Positions 9,564 through 18,868 of a stretch of DNA of 64,000 nt are shown piece after piece. The position numbers and the translations under genes are program-made. The notes under the pieces were generated by a model, which saw only the letters and a list, made by a program, of their open reading frames with translations, was not told the DNA's origin and did no database searches. The stretch's first letter is position 1, and every line of letters begins with the position of its first letter. Source of the stretch: Isochrysis galbana (taxonomy: Eukaryota; Haptophyta; Isochrysidales; Isochrysidaceae); assembly GCA_018136815.1 (NCBI GenBank), contig CM030934.1:3746710-3810709 (forward strand), written 5' to 3'.

Positions 9564-10319
9564 ATGGCGAGCCGCTCCACCTTCAACCCCAACCCCACGC
9601 GCGCGAGCCGATCCGCGCGCGTGGTGGAGAGCGACAGCAGCAGCGACGGCGACGGCGACGGCCACTGTGGCGATGTAGGGGGGTGTGCCCACCACTCACG
9701 GGGAGTTTTCTTTTTTGTTCAAGTGAAAACCGACATTGAAGGTGGCGGGCGTCGCTGCCGGCTTGCTCTAGAACCTGCCGGTGGTGCGGCGGCGCACCAC
9801 CCTGGTCAGATGCCGCGATCAGGTGCGGAGCCTCCCCATACGACCCCAGCACACCGCCGGGCGCGATCCACCGCCCGGCCGCGCCGCCCACAGCCTCCAC
9901 AGCACCGCCTCGCACTCACGCTCTCACGCTCGCACACGCTCACGAGGGGGTGGGTGAGAGCGATGCACAGCGGCGGCGCGCGAATTTTCTGGGTGCACGG
10001 GTGGGTATACAGGCATATAGCCACACACATCACAGACCCGCATGCACGCGCGGGAGAGCCACACAGTTCACTGACGTGAGATATCTCCTCCACCCTTGTA
10101 TCTGCAGGTTCAGGTTCGAAGCGTCTGCTCACGTCAACCGAGGTGCGGGATGGCGACTGGGAGGTCGACAAGGTGATCGGCATGGTTCGTCGTGCAGGAG
10201 CCACACATGTGGCAGTCCGCTGGCGGGGCTATGGCGCTGAAGGCGACACGTGGGAGCGCGAGGCCAACGTCCACCCGGCGTCAAAGATCGCAGAATTCAA
10301 CGATCAACGAGGACTTTGA
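9564..10319 (+). CDS. Small chromodomain protein
   Basis: Probable two-exon gene of roughly 105-115 residues. Exon 1 begins at 9564 after a CT-rich leader and encodes MASRSTFNPNP, a basic Arg/Ser segment and a Ser/Asp/Gly-rich stretch. Exon 2 begins at 10108 after tatctgcag. It encodes GSKRLLTSTEVRDGD followed by WEVDKVIGMVRR, VAVRWRGYGAEGDTWERE and IAEFNDQRGL, then a stop at 10317-10319. This is a classic chromodomain: the initial aromatic-E-V, the V.W.GY core and the TWE..N...I..F end. Chromodomains bind methylated histone tails. The donor is ambiguous: gt at 9667 or 9685 both keep frame. Host chromatin factor or retroelement-derived domain cannot be told apart. Confidence 0.7.
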
Positions 10320-10756
10320 CGTGCATTTGGGGATGGCGTACGTGCGCAACACGATCCTTAACTCGATGCTAGGTAAGACCCTCCGTGACCGTTCCGAGGT
10401 GTTGCGCACGCCGCGGTGATCCTGAGAGCGAGGTTGGCATCCGTGAGTAGCAATGTATGCACAACTTGACACAAAACTTCAGGCTTCCGGGCTCGGTGCG
10501 AAACTTCCGCAAAACTTTTGCACAATAACTTTGGGGGTTCGGACGCAAAACTCTTACCAGGCCCTAGGCTTCAGCCCGTCATCGTCTCCGAAGTCGTCTC
10601 CTCAGCCGCGCCTGCCGCCGGCTTGCCACCCTCCTCATTGCCATCAGGCCCCATGGGCCATCCCAATTCGTCATTGAGCTGCGCGCGAAGGGCGTCGCAC
10701 GCGGCACTTGACGGCATGCTTCCAGCACTGCCTGCTTCAATAATTGACTTCCACGC
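10320..10756. other. Intergenic, no gene seen
   Basis: Convergent gap between the chromodomain gene and the minus-strand two-exon gene. Only short frames without motifs. Confidence 0.4.
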
Positions 10757-11691
10757 TTATTCTTGCAGCGATTCGTAGGTCACTGCCTCCTCGTTTTCGA
10801 TCAGAGCGGCCGTGAGCGACGTTGCGGCGGCTGCGGCGGCCTGCTGCTGCTTCTCACGCTTGTCCATATCGATGAGTGCGCGCGCAGCGGGGTCGGCCTT
10901 CAGCTCCTTCAAAATTTTGTACGTGCAGTACTCGCTCGCCTCGGAGAGCGTTGACTGCTGCAGGGCCTGCCTTACCGAGCTGAATCGTCCCGTGAGCACG
11001 GATATGGCGACCTCCCGCGATGCTTGCTCCTTCTTGCTTAGTGGTGCGTACGTGTCTGTGGCTGTGTGGTCTGGTCTTTGCGCTTGCTTGCTCCGAACGT
11101 GTACGGGTGGAGGCTGATCAGCTCACGCGCTGTTCCTGCAAAGTCATCGCCGATCATGCCCCTGGCCTTGCGCCTCGTGTGCATGCACACGACCATCTCG
11201 CGCTCCTCGGCCGTCCATCGACGGTGGCCCTTCTTCGATGTTGTCGCCGTTGGGCGGGACGCAGGGGCTCGCTGCCACCGCCCTGTCCTCTCTCCGGTGT
11301 CGCTGGACGTGGAGGCGGAGGCTGAAGACGTGCTAGCTGATTGCTGCGACGCTGCTGCCTGCGACGCTGCCGCCTGTGCCGCCCGAACAAAGACCTCTGC
11401 CTGCTGAACCGCCTTCTTGATGGCCGTGCGCTTCTTCCACTCGCGCCCTTCCCTCAGCCGCCTCGCGTTGGCCGTTTGACTGAGTCCTCGCTTCGGCTTG
11501 GCGTTCTTGCAGACGTCGGCTTCCTTCTCCTCGGCCATTGCTTCATCAAATCGGCGAGTGCTCTCCGCGTCCTTGCGCAGCTGCTCCTCGCGCCTTGCCG
11601 CGGCCTCCGCCACTTCCTCCGGGGTGGCCTCTTTGTGCTTCTTCACGTACCCCATGGAGAAGAGGGTGGCCTGCGTCGGGGGTGGCTGCAT
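10757..11691 (-). CDS. Unknown basic, coiled-coil-prone two-exon protein
   Basis: Family not recognised. Exon 1 is 11127-11691 (Met chosen at MQPPPTQATLFSMGYVKK) and exon 2 is 10757-11055, joined across a 71-bp intron with donor GTGAGC and acceptor CCACAG in matching phase; about 287 residues. Residues 18-80 are a charged helical segment (ATPEEVAEAAARREEQL...), then an Ala/Ser/Gln-rich linker, then KKGHRRWTAEEREMVVCMHTRRKA, which faintly recalls a Myb/SANT-like helix pair, then LTGRFSSVRQALQQSTLSEASEYCTY and a Gln/Ala-rich tail. The frame stays open upstream to 11877, but that part is AT-rich and unlike the rest. It could be a nuclear factor or the accessory protein of a transposon. Confidence 0.5.
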
Positions 11692-12626
11692 TCTCGCGCC
11701 ACTGGCGGTTGCGCCTTTGTTCGCCTTCCCGCCATCCTCCTGCACTATGTACTCGTACTTATACAGTACAATATCTGCAATATCATTTTTATAACTTACA
11801 GTACAATTGTACATTGTACTGCATCTGTGTACAACTACAGAGCGGACAAAAAATTCCGTCCTAGAAACTAGGACCACGTCCTAGAAAATTCTTGGATTTC
11901 TAGGACTCTGCCGATCATGCCTCCATTATAGCCTATGCTGAGCTTATGAGACATCCCATCACCTGAAGCAAACCATCTCCACATCCCATTCAACCTTAGC
12001 TCTCCCCACGACCAACTCTGCGGAGCTTGTCTTTGCTTACTTTTGCTACCACATTCAGCATGCGGTGCTGCACTCGGGCGTCCGCTCGCACAGAGGAGTT
12101 TTATTTTAGACCTATTGGAGCAGTAGGCTAGCGGATTGGACACTTAGATGACAAAACCAAGCTTGGTGGTCACTGAAGTTCTCAAAGAGGGCAGTCAAAG
12201 CAACATTTCATCTCCTGGGGACCATGGGTAGAAGAGCTCCCCATTGGGTGGTATCAGCCATTTCTCCCGTTTCTAGGACAAGCAGCAATTCCGACTAGGT
12301 GACCCGTAAACGCGCGACAAAACTTGGTGTTGCTGAGGGAATGGTGCCTAGGTACACCTGGAACATTTAATGAGGACATGCATGTGGTAACTCAATAGCC
12401 AAGGTTTGGGACAAAATATCATGGTATGCTCATGCTCTCACCTAGCAAAGTCCGTCCTAGTTTCTAGGACTGGTCCTAGAAAGCAAGAAAGCTGGGTACC
12501 TTTATCCGAGAGAGAAGAGAGCGCGGGGCGCGGGGGGGTGGGGGGGCGAAACGCGCACTTGGCCAGTGGGGGCGACCACCATGCCGACTCATTCTGCTCA
12601 CGCGGGCGACCAGCCCGAAACACTGT
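11692..12626. other. Intergenic with paired GTCCTAG palindromes
   Basis: No gene. The palindrome GTCCTAGAAACTAGGAC is at about 11859-11876 and its reverse complement GTCCTAGTTTCTAGGAC at about 12453-12470, each followed by a further cctagaaa motif. They could be the ends of a 600-bp insertion but I could not fix boundaries or a target duplication. An AT-rich stretch of repeated tacaatt/gtacaa lies at 11750-11830, near the 5' end of the minus-strand gene. Confidence 0.4.
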
Positions 12627-12676
12627 AGACCCCCCCTAAAAAAGTGAACGCGACTATTTTTTGTTTGGGCCACTTG
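12627..12676 (-). repeat. Relic of the 276-bp MITE terminus
   Basis: ccccccctaaaaaagtgaac, then gcgactattttttgt and ccacttgta, is a diverged reverse-complement match to the first ~48 bp of the MITE at 1963 (TIR plus the run gttcacttttttaggggggg). Only one terminus is visible. Confidence 0.55.
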
Positions 12677-13242
12677 TATACACGAGGGCTCTCCGCTGGA
12701 ATCGCGATCGGGCGACGAGCTCGCGGCATTCACTCAAACAGCACGATTTATCCAATATCGCGGGGTTTGCACAACGTGTCGAGATGAAGCGGAGCGGAGG
12801 GGACGGGAAGGGCGATCTCGCCCTCGCCAGGGGGGGAGGGGCTGAGAGTCCCGGAGAGGCGGGGAAGAGAGCGTAACGCCAGGCTTTACCAATGTCGGAT
12901 TTTTGGCAACGAGGGTATATAACACCGTGAAGGCCACCGGTAGTCTTCGTTGCGCCCCTTCTACTCTAAAATTAGGAGTACTCCTACCGAAAACGGGTCG
13001 AGTATTTTGCTACTCTAGCGTCCCCCGCCCTCCCCCCCTCCCCCAACCCCCAACCCCCCCCCCCCCCCCCCCCCCCCCCGCGCGCGAGAAGTCGTTGCAC
13101 CGCCTCCTCGCCTCCGCCTTCCGCTCGCCGAGCGGCGAGGAGCTGGGGGAGAGGGGGTCGAGCCACCAAGAGCAAGGGAGCGGCGGCCGAGGGCGAGCGG
13201 CGAGCGGTTGGGGCACAGACAGACACAGTCTGCGCACACGCC
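12677..13242 (+). promoter_or_regulatory. 5' region of SPAG16 with long C-run
   Basis: No gene seen. A homopolymeric run of about 30 C (about 13046-13079) and CT-rich sequence precede the SPAG16 start by about 165 bp. A candidate TATA-like string (gggtatataac) lies at 12912-12922, too far for a canonical distance unless the 5' UTR is long. Confidence 0.3.
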
Positions 13243-15048
13243 ATGAGCACCCCCGACGACGAGGACGCCGCATACTTCCTTGAGGCGGTGACACTCGAGG
13301 ACGAAGAGGACGACGGCTATGAATACAAGGAAGTCGAGGTGGAGGAGGAGCTCGAGGAGGACCTGGAGGGAGAGGAAGCAGATGAGGACCTTGAGCAGGC
13401 TCTCAAGACGATGAAGACCAAGGAGGTTGGCGCCACCGTCATTAAGGAGGAACTGCCGCGCGCAGAGATCAGCAATCGGCCCGAGGTGCTCGATGACTTC
13501 ATTCGCAACGTCCTACTCAAGCTGGGCATGGTGCGTCGCCGCACGACGTGTCGAACGTGCGCTCAATCCTCTCAACTTCCCGCCCTCCTCCCATGCTCTC
13601 TGCAGAACGATACGCTCGACATGTTCCAGCGTGAGTGGTACCGGCTGAGTGGTGAGGGCAAGCTTTCTGAGCTCGAAATCGGGTCGGTGCCGGACATCTA
13701 CGTGCGCAACCAGCAGCTGAGCGATCAGCTTAAGAGCATGCAGTCCGAGATCGACTCGATGCAGGACCTGGCAAACGCCGCTAAATCGACGTGGGACAAG
13801 TTTCGGAAAGAGCGCGACTTCCACAAGATGCACCACAAGCGTGTCGTACAGGAGAAGGAGAAGCTGATCACGGACATGAAGCGGCTGAAGGCGCACTACG
13901 AGAACTATGAGCCGATGCTCAAGATGATGCGCGCCAAGTATGAGACGGCGATGAAGGAGAAGATGATGATGAAGCTTGAACGCGACCGACTCGTCGCCAA
14001 GGTTGAAACGATTGAGGAGCAACTGCGGCAGCTAGAGGCAGCTGCCTCCAAGGCGTTGGAGGAGCCAAAGCCACAGCTGACGCGCCGTGGCCCTAAGGTG
14101 GCCAAACTCCCCGAAGAATGCGTCAACCCATTCCTCACACAGCAGGTTGCGGAGCCACAGGTTGAGCGTTGGGGGCTCTCCAAGACCTTCCAGACGCATG
14201 CCGCCCCGCTGAGCGCCATCGCCACTCACCCGACTCGGTCCATCGTGGCGACCGCCTCGGACGACTGCAATTGGAAGCTGTGGAATCTACCGGGGGGGGA
14301 CCTGATCATGTCGGGAGAGGGACACGCGGACTGGCTCTCCAGCATCGCCTTTGCGCCGTCGGGCACGCAGCTTGCGACGGGCTCGGCAGACTGCTCGGTC
14401 AAAATTTGGGACTTTGGCACCAGCAGGTGTATGGCCTCTCTGAACGAGCACACGCAGGCCGTGTGGGGCGTGGCTTACCACGACTTGACGGACAGCTTCC
14501 TCGTGAGCTGTTCGATGGACCACACAGCCAAGCTGTGGGACCTGGTCGCCAACAAGTGCAAGCATACGATGCGCGGGCACGTCGACTCCGTCAATAGCAT
14601 TTGCTTCCAACCGTACTCCAACAACATATGCACCGGCTCTGGTGACAAGACCGTGTCGCTCTGGGATTGCCGCTCAGGGCTCTGCATTCAGACGTTCTAC
14701 GGGCACAAAAACTCCATCAACTCGGTCAGCTTCGCCCTACGAGGAGACACCATCGCCTCGGCCGACGCCGATGGTATTGTGCGGATGTGGGATGTGCGCA
14801 TGGTCGCCGAGGTTGCGGCCTTCACGGCTAGTCAGTATCCCGTGAACACCACGGCCTTCGACCCGAGCGGCAAGTGGCTCGCTTCTGGGGGTGACGACGG
14901 CTCAATCCGCATCTTCGACACCGAGACTCACGAGGTCCGCTCTACATTAGTGGGCCACGGCGATGCGGTTCAGTGCAGCGCCTTCGACCGCAAGGGCAAA
15001 TTCCTCGTGTCGGGCGGCTCCGACGCTACAATGCGCATGTGGTGTTGA
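13243..15048 (+). CDS. SPAG16: SPAG16/PF20, WD40 protein of the ciliary central pair
   Basis: Axonemal protein of the central apparatus, needed for flagellar motility (PF20 in Chlamydomonas). Two exons, 13243-13530 and 13606-15048; the 75-bp intron (GTGCGT...CTGCAG) is a multiple of three and has no stop, so the frame is open through it, but removal restores the family join LLKLGM|NDTLDMFQREWY. Mature protein 576 aa. Residues 1-65 are highly acidic, followed by the LisH-like FIRNVLLKLGM...FQREW element, a long coiled coil (about 130-270) and seven WD40 repeats to the end, with recurrent GSADCSVKIWD, CSMDHTAKLWD, GSGDKTVSLWD and GGDDGSIRIFD. Its presence implies that the organism builds motile 9+2 flagella. 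Confidence 0.95.
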   Translation: MSTPDDEDAAYFLEAVTLEDEEDDGYEYKEVEVEEELEEDLEGEEADEDLEQALKTMKTKEVGATVIKEELPRAEISNRPEVLDDFIRNVLLKLGMVRRRTTCRTCAQSSQLPALLPCSLQNDTLDMFQREWYRLSGEGKLSELEIGSVPDIYVRNQQLSDQLKSMQSEIDSMQDLANAAKSTWDKFRKERDFHKMHHKRVVQEKEKLITDMKRLKAHYENYEPMLKMMRAKYETAMKEKMMMKLERDRLVAKVETIEEQLRQLEAAASKALEEPKPQLTRRGPKVAKLPEECVNPFLTQQVAEPQVERWGLSKTFQTHAAPLSAIATHPTRSIVATASDDCNWKLWNLPGGDLIMSGEGHADWLSSIAFAPSGTQLATGSADCSVKIWDFGTSRCMASLNEHTQAVWGVAYHDLTDSFLVSCSMDHTAKLWDLVANKCKHTMRGHVDSVNSICFQPYSNNICTGSGDKTVSLWDCRSGLCIQTFYGHKNSINSVSFALRGDTIASADADGIVRMWDVRMVAEVAAFTASQYPVNTTAFDPSGKWLASGGDDGSIRIFDTETHEVRSTLVGHGDAVQCSAFDRKGKFLVSGGSDATMRMWC

Positions 15049-15833
15049 AACCTGGGGCAACTTGAGAGCTTGCCCGGGCGGACGGACCTCGAATTTTGCG
15101 GCAACGCCGTTTGTGCGCCCCCCATGACGGCAGCGTGACGTCGGGCAAGCGTGTCCTCACTCGCCGTCTTGCCAGTTGCCCCACGCGTAATGGTGGGCTC
15201 GAGGCGTGCACGTGCACGAGATGAGACGCCTAGTGAAATGGCACAAGGCAATGATCCGCAGTGCTTCGGATGTGGGGCAGAGCCGGCGTTGAGCACCAGC
15301 GTGTCAGCTGGGTCAGAGCTCGCTCGTCAACTAGACGGTGTTGGCGTCACCAACGAACGGCACACAGTGTGACGCGGGCCAGAGCGCGTGTCGCGAATGA
15401 TGAGTGATTATAGTGGCGGTGGCAACAACTGGGAGTTTGGTAGCTCAAAGGGCTGCAGATCGAGGACTTAAGCAACATACTAAGGACGTGGTGGTGGGTG
15501 CCGGTGTGCACGCGCCACACGCGTGAGAGTCTACAGTACGTCCATTTTTATTTGTGACGGCTCTGGCTGCAACATTTTTCTCGCATGCGCGCCTTCATTA
15601 TGGTTGGTGCCCCGGATGCATGCGCGGCTTTTGCTGTTTTCGCGGCTTCGGAGCCCGCCCCAGAGCGCGCGCTGCACAAGCACAAGGCTTCCGGGTCTCA
15701 GTGTCCATGCAAACAGAACGAAGTTTATACTTAGTTCGCCCATGGGGGGGGCACAAGCCCCCCCCTCTCTCCACTCCTCCCCTGCCATGGGGGAGGAACC
15801 ACCCATGCTCCTGGCATGCCTGCATGGCTTCCG
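15049..15833. other. Intergenic, no gene seen
   Basis: 3' flank of SPAG16 and GC-rich sequence with short frames lacking motifs. Includes a near-palindromic G-run/C-run segment (catggggggggcacaagccccccc) at 15741-15765. Confidence 0.4.
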
Positions 15834-15965
15834 AGGCGGCTTGCCTTCATTTGGTCTCCTTTCCCTTCCAGTCTCACCCTACCATGAGCCCCCCCCCCGC
15901 GAGCACCCCGAAGGAGAGGCCCAGGAGCACCACGTACGCGACGAGAACGGCGTCGCCTTGGCTCG
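15834..15965 (-). repeat. Duplicated block, copy A, with hydrophobic segment
   Basis: 132 bp nearly identical to 16555-16683; the only difference I see is three extra bases in a C-run, which preserves frame. On the minus strand both copies encode SQGDAVLVAYVVLLGLSFG and VLAGG(G)LMVG before a stop, a 20-residue hydrophobic helix. In copy A a Met (MPSQGDAV) precedes it. It could be an N-terminal signal-anchor exon ending near a gtgagac donor-like site, or a C-terminal tail. Confidence 0.75.
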
Positions 15966-16091
15966 GCATGAGGGCGCGCCCCGAGAGGGCCTCCTTCGAC
16001 AAGGATTCATTGTGGTGACGTTGGTGAACATCTCGAGGAGACGAGGAGAAAAATAAGTCGTTAGAGGTAGCACCCCCCCTCCACCACACTC

Positions 16092-16472
16092 ATGAGGGTT
16101 CTGAATGCAGCTATTTCCAGACATTCGAAAAATAAAACAACACAACGTAAAGAATCTGAAGCTAGACGCGTGTTGCAACATTCGGATGATAATACGTTTC
16201 TCAAATCAGTTCCAACACTCATACAATACAAATCGTTGCGAAAAGATATTACGGCTAGGATACAAAGGATTGAGAAAGCACAAAAAGAAAGATACGTGAA
16301 ATTAGCAATTAACCTTTGTAAATTAAACCAACGGAATGTACAGGATGTGCATGAATGGCAAACTACCACATTGAAGGAAAGCAGTATATTCAAAGAGGAA
16401 TGTCCAGGAGTGGAACTCGGTGGAAGGACCGGGAATAGCGAGGAGGCGAGGAGCAAGGCGGGCACAGCTTAA
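16092..16472 (+). CDS. Unknown 126-codon frame in an AT-rich island
   Basis: Not recognised. The 16080-16540 sequence is visibly AT-rich, unlike its GC-rich neighbours, and the frame uses A/T-ending codons. The product is charged and probably helical (SLRKDITARIQRIEKAQKER, KLAINLCKLNQRNVQDVHEW). It sits between the two copies of a duplicated block (15834-15965 and 16555-16683), which suggests an inserted or captured segment. The start at 16092 is only the first Met. A foreign, organellar or decayed mobile origin is possible; the C-terminal 25 residues return to GC-rich codons. Confidence 0.35.
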   Translation: MRVLNAAISRHSKNKTTQRKESEARRVLQHSDDNTFLKSVPTLIQYKSLRKDITARIQRIEKAQKERYVKLAINLCKLNQRNVQDVHEWQTTTLKESSIFKEECPGVELGGRTGNSEEARSKAGTA

Positions 16473-16544
16473 AACTTTGAGGGTTCGAAATTTCACCCAT
16501 GTAATGTATTAATCATGCTATCGCATAACTCTATGCCATCTTCG

Positions 16545-17255
16545 CTAGCCTTTAAGGCGGCTTGCCTTCATTTGGTCTCCTTTCCCTTCCAGTCTCACCC
16601 TACCATGAGCCCCCCCGCGAGCACCCCGAAGGAGAGGCCCAGGAGCACCACGTACGCGACGAGAACGGCGTCGCCTTGGCTCGTCGAGTATGTACGGTGG
16701 AAGTGGCATAGTGGCATTTTGTGCAGCACTGAGTGGCCATGTGTCCTTTTCGAAGACGGAGTGGGTGAATCCATACTGGAACTGGAAGTTCATGCCATAC
16801 ACGTTGACAAGGGTCACGTTGGTGTCTTCTTGGAGTAGCCCGAGTGCGACCATGCCCGAGGAAGGGTGGTCTCGCACCTCACGCAGACTCACCGAGTCGA
16901 GCGCGTCGCAGTGTGGGAATAATGTCAAGTTTCTGATGTGTATACATACCATTGGGTTGGGTTGGCAAGGTCCATCGATCTGGATAACTCGCGGGTGTCC
17001 GGTGTGGGCGTTGGGAGCTGTGGGATATTCACCGAGATGCCACCGTTTGATGAGCACGTCGAGTGCCAGACCGGGTGGTATACCTTTGAGGTCATTGAAT
17101 CCCCATATGTGACCAGTGCGTATCGACGAGAGGAGTTGCTGTTCTTGGTCCGTCGTCATCTCCCCATTGCCTACGACGTAGACGACTTCCGTAGCACCGA
17201 CGACGGCGCACAACGGCAGGAGCAAGCAGGCCAACAGTATCATCGTCGCCTCCAC
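16545..17255 (-). CDS. Sialyltransferase-like (GT29-like) secretory protein
   Basis: N-terminal signal peptide MEATMILLACLLLPLCAVVGA, then VVYVVGNGEMT, WGFNDLKG and LALDVLIKRWH (resembling the GT29 L-motif start ..VGNG...G..ID....RFN), and later HPSSGMVALGLLQE and VNVYGMNFQF (resembling the S-motif P.TG..A......V..YGF), with FTHSVFEKDTW near the end of homology (VS-like H...E). GT29 enzymes transfer sialic acid-type sugars in the Golgi; whether this one does is unknown. Homology ends at about 16690; the last 47 codons read out of frame through duplicated block B, so the true 3' end may be an exon I have not found, or the gene may be disrupted. About 190 conserved residues is short for the family. 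Confidence 0.55.
   Translation of the reverse strand: MEATMILLACLLLPLCAVVGATEVVYVVGNGEMTTDQEQQLLSSIRTGHIWGFNDLKGIPPGLALDVLIKRWHLGEYPTAPNAHTGHPRVIQIDGPCQPNPMVCIHIRNLTLFPHCDALDSVSLREVRDHPSSGMVALGLLQEDTNVTLVNVYGMNFQFQYGFTHSVFEKDTWPLSAAQNATMPLPPYILDEPRRRRSRRVRGAPGPLLRGARGGAHGRVRLEGKGDQMKASRLKG
16555..16683 (-). repeat. Duplicated block, copy B
   Basis: 129-bp near-identical partner of 15834-15965. It lies at the 3' end of the GT29-like frame, which enters it in a different reading frame from the one encoding the hydrophobic helix. Confidence 0.75.
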
Positions 17256-17863
17256 ACTAGAGACATATGACGAAACTTTTGGGGGGGTGCATTTACACGT
17301 TACATGGGAAGGGGGGGAGGGCGATTCGAGCGGAATATCGAGTGGAGAGGGGGACGGCTTGCCACATCAGCAAAGCCTGCCATCTAGATGGAGATTGTTG
17401 GCTTCAGCAAAGCTTGCAACAATAGATGCCATCTTTCTGTAAGGGGTTATCGGCGGTCCCCCCACCCCCCCCCGCTCTCTCCCTCTTTCTCTTCTCTCTT
17501 CTCCCTAATATGCGAATCCGATGGGGATTATTTCCTTTATCATGTATTCAGCGATGTTTTCTAGAGACAAAGAAACTGAATTCTGGCGCCCTTCAGCACA
17601 AAGGGTGCAATCGCGATTCTTCGCCATCCGACAACCCTTCCGTGGCGAAGAAGCATGATGGCTCTCCGCGCTCATGTTGGCCTGCCGACCCACGCGAAAC
17701 CGAAACGACCATCGCACCGCAATAAAACCACCAAAATGCTTGTACCAGCCCCCCCCCCCCCCCCCCCCCCCGCAAGGCCTAAGGTAGTGCACATGGGCCA
17801 ACCCCCCGGAAATCGCGGGCGTGGCGAGAATATTTCTACTACGTAGTAAATGTTTTGTTCCCT
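17256..17863. repeat. Intergenic with LINE-tail-like sequence and C-run
   Basis: No gene. A run of about 22 C lies at 17750-17771. Immediately after it, ggcctaaggtagtgcacatggg, ccaacccccc and gagaatattt (17776-17836) match the LINE 3' tails seen at 61040, 62805, 56945 and 55404, so this is a short, plus-oriented tail fragment. Confidence 0.55.
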
Positions 17864-18868
17864 CTATCCATTTCCCCACCCGTCCACGCTCGCATACAGC
17901 AAATCGAGCCAGTAATCGAGAGGATCGGACGTCGGCTTCTTGTCATGAGGGAAACCGTGCAGCCTGGACACTCGGCCCGATGCCACCTTCCTGAATGCGG
18001 AGGGGGCCCTGCCCTCAGCTACTCCTCCCGAGCCTATGCGCCGTGCCAGCGAGAAATATCCACTTGTCAGCAACCGCTCGTCGTCCGTGGGCGCTGCCTT
18101 ATTACGGCGCTGCCGCAATGGGCTTGTGGGAAGCAATGGCACCACCCGGAAGTCGAGCGACACCCTCGTCCGCCCCGACCGGTTTGGAAGAGTGTAGTGG
18201 ATGCACCGCCGACCGTCAAAGAGAGCCATCTCACCATACGCTGGCAACAACGGGTGAAAATCCTCGGCGCCGGGCTCCGACTCGATATGCAGCGTCGCGG
18301 TGGGCGAGATGCGAGTGGTGAGCGGGATCCACACGTTGACTGAGCCTGGCGGCATACCGTACATCCCATCGCAGTGCGGCCTGATTGTCGCGAGTTCCGA
18401 GGGCTGTTGGACGCGCACCGTTGGCACAGTGGCGAAGAGCGCGGCCTCACACTCCACACCCACCTCGAACAGCTTGCCTGCGATGTGCGGCAGCACTACT
18501 TGTTCGACGAGCTCATCATACATCCCAAAGAGCTCCTCAACCTCCTCTTTCCGGGCGAGCGGCCCGAGCAGCCTCTGCTTCGTGGCGATCACGGTGGCAT
18601 GGCTCTCTCGTGCAGGAGAAAATTGGTCGCCCATCACCCCATGCAATCTTTCGAGCTCGCATGGTGCGCAGAGTGCGCGGGAGAAGGTTGCGGCGAGCGG
18701 GTAGCTGTGTGTATCATACTGCACAATCGTTTCCCGGCAGAGCCCCGCGGCGGACAGCGAGGACTCGCAAGCTGAGGAGGAGAGCGAGGCGCGCTGCGCA
18801 CGTGCAGATGCCAGCTGGCGCTCAAACTCCGGCCGCACGCCCACTGACAGCAGCAGAGAGAAGGACAT
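17864..18868 (-). CDS. 2-oxoglutarate/Fe(II)-dependent oxygenase-like protein
   Basis: Single frame, 334 aa. The double-stranded beta-helix core carries the HxD iron ligands in RPHCDGMYG (H165, D167), the long strand SVNVWIPLTT, the distal histidine in RRCIHYTLPN (H224) and the 2-oxoglutarate-binding arginine in RTRVSLDFRV (R233 or R235). This order matches phytanoyl-CoA dioxygenase/StrG-like oxygenases; the substrate is unknown. The N-terminal 100 residues are Ala/Ser-rich and not diagnostic. The last 90 residues are basic and probably disordered. The first Met, at 18868, sits close to a CT/GA-rich region. No sign of introns. Mismatch of the HCD motif with a mere chance frame is very unlikely. 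Confidence 0.8.
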   Translation of the reverse strand: MSFSLLLSVGVRPEFERQLASARAQRASLSSSACESSLSAAGLCRETIVQYDTHSYPLAATFSRALCAPCELERLHGVMGDQFSPARESHATVIATKQRLLGPLARKEEVEELFGMYDELVEQVVLPHIAGKLFEVGVECEAALFATVPTVRVQQPSELATIRPHCDGMYGMPPGSVNVWIPLTTRISPTATLHIESEPGAEDFHPLLPAYGEMALFDGRRCIHYTLPNRSGRTRVSLDFRVVPLLPTSPLRQRRNKAAPTDDERLLTSGYFSLARRIGSGGVAEGRAPSAFRKVASGRVSRLHGFPHDKKPTSDPLDYWLDLLYASVDGWGNG

